From positions 1 to 23,977 of the forward strand of contig CAADUC010000110.1 in NCBI GenBank assembly GCA_900752115.1: a stretch of DNA of 23,977 nucleotides. The letters run 5' to 3'. The notes under the pieces were generated by a model. The model did not search any database, was not told the origin of the DNA, and saw only the letters and a program-made list of their open reading frames with translations. This document shows positions 21,807 through 23,977 of the stretch, piece after piece. This DNA is from Clostridia bacterium. GTDB taxonomy: Bacteria; Bacillota; Clostridia; Oscillospirales; Acutalibacteraceae. Numbering within the stretch: position 1 is the stretch's first letter; every line of letters starts with the position of its first letter. Both the position numbers and the translations under genes were made by a program.

Positions 21807-23099
21807 TTACCAATATTTCATTTTGAAAGTTTTTCCATCGTGTACGATCCCGTCGCTGTACGAGACCATGAATTTCGGTCCATCAGGGGGGCCCGCGACC
21901 TGCTCGGCCCGCATCACAAGCCTGCCCTCAAGAATCTCACGCGTGAGCTCCGTGAGAAACTGGTATACCTCGTCGGGGTCGGACCTGGTCGGAAGCATTT
22001 CGATTTCACTCATGCCGAACTTATCCAGTCCCGCTGTGAAGAGAAAGCATTCCCCCTCATACGTATGCATACCGATCCAGACCATGAGGGGAACGGGCGT
22101 CATGCCGCGGAACAGATCGTTCGCGTGCCGGATGAAATAGTTCGGCTCATAAAGTACGCTGTTGAGATGAACGGCGATCACATCGTACATTCTGCAAAAG
22201 ACAAACAACATTTTGAGAAGCAGTGCTTTGGTCTCGTATGCCTCCTCTCTTGAGCCGGAGGTGAGTATCGCGATGAAGGCACGGCAGCGCCGGGCCTCCT
22301 CTGCGGCTTCCGGCCACATGAAATTATGCTCGGCGGCTTCCTGAAGCTGTTCCGGTGTGCACCGGTCGGTGCTCAGGGAGAGAAGAACAAGCCGCCCGTT
22401 GAATTCCACAATGAAGTTGCCGTTCTTATCGATCCGAAGATTTTTCGCTTTTTGCTCCCAGAACTGCTCCATCAGCTTGATGAATTTTTCGATGTCAATT
22501 TCGTTTCTTGGAAGCAGAATGGTCCCGCCGAAGTATTCGTCCTTCTCCTCGTCGTTTTCTTGTTCGTTTTCGTATTCCTCTTCGTCCTCGTTTCCTTCCT
22601 CTTCTTCGCTCTCGTCGGCTTCTTCTTCGCTCTCGCCTTCGGATTCCTCCTCTTCCTCGAGCGCTGCACGCCACCGCTCCTCGATGACCTCCAGCACGCT
22701 CTCTGCTTCCTTGTTGTCCGGGTCGAGCTTGAGCCAGCGTTTCGCGTGGCGCACGCTCAGCCGGTACTCCTCGAGACACAGATAGGAGTAGGCGGCGAGT
22801 TCGTTCCAGTCTGCCCGCTCGATGCCCTCCTCCCAGACGGAGTCGAGCAGCTCGAGTGCTTTTTCCATGCAGTTCTCGATCTGCTCCGTATCTTCGCTCG
22901 TTCCAGAACCGTGATCGCCATACATCACAAGGTTCTGATAGGCACGCGCAAGGAGATAGACCACCCGGTAGTCACGCTTTTCCTCCGGAAGAGCCTCGAG
23001 CGTTTTGATGCACAGGGAGTACTCTTCCTCCTCGTTCCAGCGTTCCACTGTTTCGCAGAAGATGTCCATGCTTTCTCCAAAAACCATTCTGTCCTCCAT
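21807..23099 (-). CDS. TPR-like / acidic linker / DUF4261-like protein
   Basis: The product is 430 residues in three visible parts. Residues 10-146 are helical and TPR-like (VVYLLARAYQNL, AAYSYLCLEEYRLSVRHAKRWLKLDPDNKEA). Residues 147-188 are an extremely acidic stretch made almost only of Glu, Asp, Ser and Asn. Residues 190-430 resemble the DUF4261 domain: GGTILLP start, EAAEEARRCRAFIAILTSG, a late PLMVWIG, and TAGLDKFGMSEIEMLPT. There is no signal peptide or membrane helix, so it is cytoplasmic. The function of DUF4261 is unknown. TPR-like parts usually bind protein partners, and the acidic linker may be flexible. The ATG at 23099 follows GGAGGGAAGGAG. The gene is monocistronic with its own promoter and terminator. 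Confidence 0.8.
   Translation of the reverse strand: MEDRMVFGESMDIFCETVERWNEEEEYSLCIKTLEALPEEKRDYRVVYLLARAYQNLVMYGDHGSGTSEDTEQIENCMEKALELLDSVWEEGIERADWNELAAYSYLCLEEYRLSVRHAKRWLKLDPDNKEAESVLEVIEERWRAALEEEEESEGESEEEADESEEEEGNEDEEEYENEQENDEEKDEYFGGTILLPRNEIDIEKFIKLMEQFWEQKAKNLRIDKNGNFIVEFNGRLVLLSLSTDRCTPEQLQEAAEHNFMWPEAAEEARRCRAFIAILTSGSREEAYETKALLLKMLFVFCRMYDVIAVHLNSVLYEPNYFIRHANDLFRGMTPVPLMVWIGMHTYEGECFLFTAGLDKFGMSEIEMLPTRSDPDEVYQFLTELTREILEGRLVMRAEQVAGPPDGPKFMVSYSDGIVHDGKTFKMKYW
22536..22661 (-). repeat. Low-complexity GAG/GAA codon tract encoding the acidic linker
   Basis: This tract encodes residues 147-188 of the DUF4261-type protein, largely Glu and Asp. On the plus strand it reads as a CTC/TTC-rich pyrimidine run. 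Such tracts can change length by slippage, although the reading frame is intact here. Confidence 0.75.
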
Positions 23100-23114
23100 G
23101 CTCCTTCCCTCCTT

Positions 23115-23141
23115 CGCTCCGGCGCGGAGCGTCTTTTTTTT
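23115..23141. other. Hairpin plus T run in the leader of the DUF4261-type gene
   Basis: CGCTCC (23115-23120) and GGAGCG (23126-23131) form a 6-bp stem, followed on the plus strand by TC and eight Ts. It has terminator form on the plus strand, but both flanking genes are on the minus strand. In the minus-strand leader it is an A-run followed by a hairpin just before the ribosome binding site. Confidence 0.45.
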
Positions 23142-23170
23142 ATTATAAGGGAAGCGGGGTCAAAGCACAA
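23142..23170 (-). promoter_or_regulatory. Promoter of the DUF4261-type gene
   Basis: On the minus strand, TTGTGC (23165-23170) and a perfect TATAAT (23142-23147) have a 17-bp spacer. A closer TTGACC is spaced only 10 bp from the -10 and is unlikely to be used with it. Confidence 0.7.
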
Positions 23171-23192
23171 CAGGAAAGAGAGAGTTACTGCG

Positions 23193-23977
23193 TCAGGAGG
23201 CTCCGCCGAGCGCAGCCTCCCTCCTGGAAAGCAGCCAGAGCGAAAAGAACCCCGCCAGAAGCGTGATCGGACAGATGAGAAGCTCCCAGCCCGACGGGAT
23301 ACCGGGAAAGATTTGAACGACGGAACCGAAAAGAAAACCGAGAATGATGAGATACGTCGGTTCCGGATGGCGCTGCATAGCGCGTTCAAGCAGTTTGGTG
23401 GTCAGAACAATTCCCAGAATCAGTCCAAGTCCGAGCGTCAGAAGGAAGGGAACGCGAAACTCTGTGATGGCGCGCATGGTTTCGTCGTAAAGCCCCATCA
23501 GCAGGAGCATATACGAGACGCTGATTCCCGGCAGCACAAGAGCGACTGCAGCAAGGAGCCCGGCAATAAGAAGCGGGAGAAAGCCCGCTCCGCTGCCAAA
23601 CAGATCGGAAGGCAAAAGGTTCATGGAGAGGACGAGAGCGGCACCGATGGCGATATAGACAGGAACGCGCCATGTGAAGCGCCGCACGCCTGCCTCACGG
23701 ACGGTCATCGGTACGCCGCCTGCGACGGCGCCGAGGAAGAAGTACATTGTCGGCATGGGATATAGTTCGATGAGCGCGAGCAGCGGCTTGGCGCAGAGAA
23801 GCATTCCGGTTCCGCCTCCCAGAGCGAAGAGCAGGAGAAACAAAAGATTGCCTTTTACATCGCGGAAAAAGGAGCTGACGGAGGAAACCAGCCTGCTGTA
23901 TACGCCGAGAATCATGGCCATGGAGGCGCCGCTGACGCCGGGAACCAGCATGGTGCTCCCGACAATCCATCCTTTGA
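23193..23977 (-). CDS. DUF368-family membrane protein (partial, cut by window end)
   Basis: At least 261 residues are visible; the frame stays open to the window edge. The edge reads KGWIVGSTMLVPGVSGASMAMILGVY, of which LVPGVSGAS-A-ILG-Y is the hallmark N-terminal motif of DUF368. The second copy of the family motif is AVALVLPGISVSYMLLLMGLYDE, reflecting the internal duplication of this family. Seven or so hydrophobic segments follow from the visible start. DUF368 proteins (for example PopT) have been linked to undecaprenyl-phosphate recycling across the membrane, an envelope role. The true start lies outside the window; the ATG at 23951 is internal to the conserved motif and not the start. 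The downstream neighbour on the same strand has its own promoter. Confidence 0.88.
   Translation of the reverse strand, partial: KGWIVGSTMLVPGVSGASMAMILGVYSRLVSSVSSFFRDVKGNLLFLLLFALGGGTGMLLCAKPLLALIELYPMPTMYFFLGAVAGGVPMTVREAGVRRFTWRVPVYIAIGAALVLSMNLLPSDLFGSGAGFLPLLIAGLLAAVALVLPGISVSYMLLLMGLYDETMRAITEFRVPFLLTLGLGLILGIVLTTKLLERAMQRHPEPTYLIILGFLFGSVVQIFPGIPSGWELLICPITLLAGFFSLWLLSRREAALGGAS

Noticed and set aside
22326..23765. 479-residue plus-strand frame across the DUF4261-type and DUF368 genes
   Set aside because: It runs across two real minus-strand genes and their promoter, and has no ribosome binding site or recognisable domains.

Overview
The window looks like a chromosomal piece of a low-to-moderate GC Gram-positive bacterium (Bacillota), most likely a gut-type Clostridia of the Oscillospirales/Ruminococcaceae kind. 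This is inferred from several things: strong AGGAGG-type ribosome binding sites, canonical 17-bp-spaced sigma-A promoters, TTG/GTG starts, rho-independent terminators, a BceRSAB-type peptide-resistance module, a YtrA-type GntR/ABC cassette and a YtvI/AI-2E-type permease. I see no rRNA, tRNA, CRISPR array, insertion sequence or prophage.

Layout. (1) 50-3195, minus strand: an amylosucrase (sucrose to alpha-glucan plus fructose) preceded by a LacI-family regulator. Both promoters are well formed, and both -35 boxes are embedded in a shared CGGTTGAC sequence that may be the regulator's operator. (2) 3196-4210: a small membrane protein with a long leader and a structured 3' region ending in a strong terminator. 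(3) 4249-6845, plus strand: a compact surface-polysaccharide unit made of a DUF4422 putative glycosyltransferase, an ABC-2 permease and its ATPase. (4) 6936-10131, minus strand: a GntR (YtrA-like) regulator, an ABC ATPase and an ABC permease with a large extracytoplasmic C-terminal domain. The genes are overlapped and coupled, and a perfect inverted-repeat operator sits at the promoter. (5) 10186-11328, minus strand: an AI-2E/YtvI-type membrane protein. (6) 11414-14402, plus strand: a polar amino acid ABC importer (lipoprotein, permease, ATPase). The lipoprotein has its own terminator, and the permease and ATPase have a second promoter. (7) 14449-15305, minus strand: an SGNH hydrolase whose promoter is overlapped by a perfect palindrome. 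(8) 15444-20248, plus strand: response regulator, histidine kinase, ATPase and large permease of the Bce antimicrobial-peptide sensing and detoxification type, with a recognisable BceR-like site ahead of the transporter genes. (9) 20310-20737: the N-terminally truncated remnant of a P-loop kinase-like gene and a terminator. (10) 20750-21630: a membrane-anchored XRE regulator with a possible internal translation start. (11) 21807-23099, minus strand: a TPR-like/acidic-linker/DUF4261-like protein. (12) 23193 to the window end, minus strand: a DUF368 membrane protein, cut by the window edge.

The genes form separate small transcription units rather than one pathway. Two themes recur. One is envelope function: polysaccharide export, Bce and Ytr ABC systems, and DUF368. 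The other is nutrient handling: sucrose/glucan and amino acid uptake. No single undescribed system is obvious. The best leads are the operator-like repeats at four promoters, the DUF4261 fusion, the isolated DUF4422-ABC unit, and the truncated kinase with its neighbouring XRE/membrane fusion. Functions come from reading the protein sequences; no database search was run.
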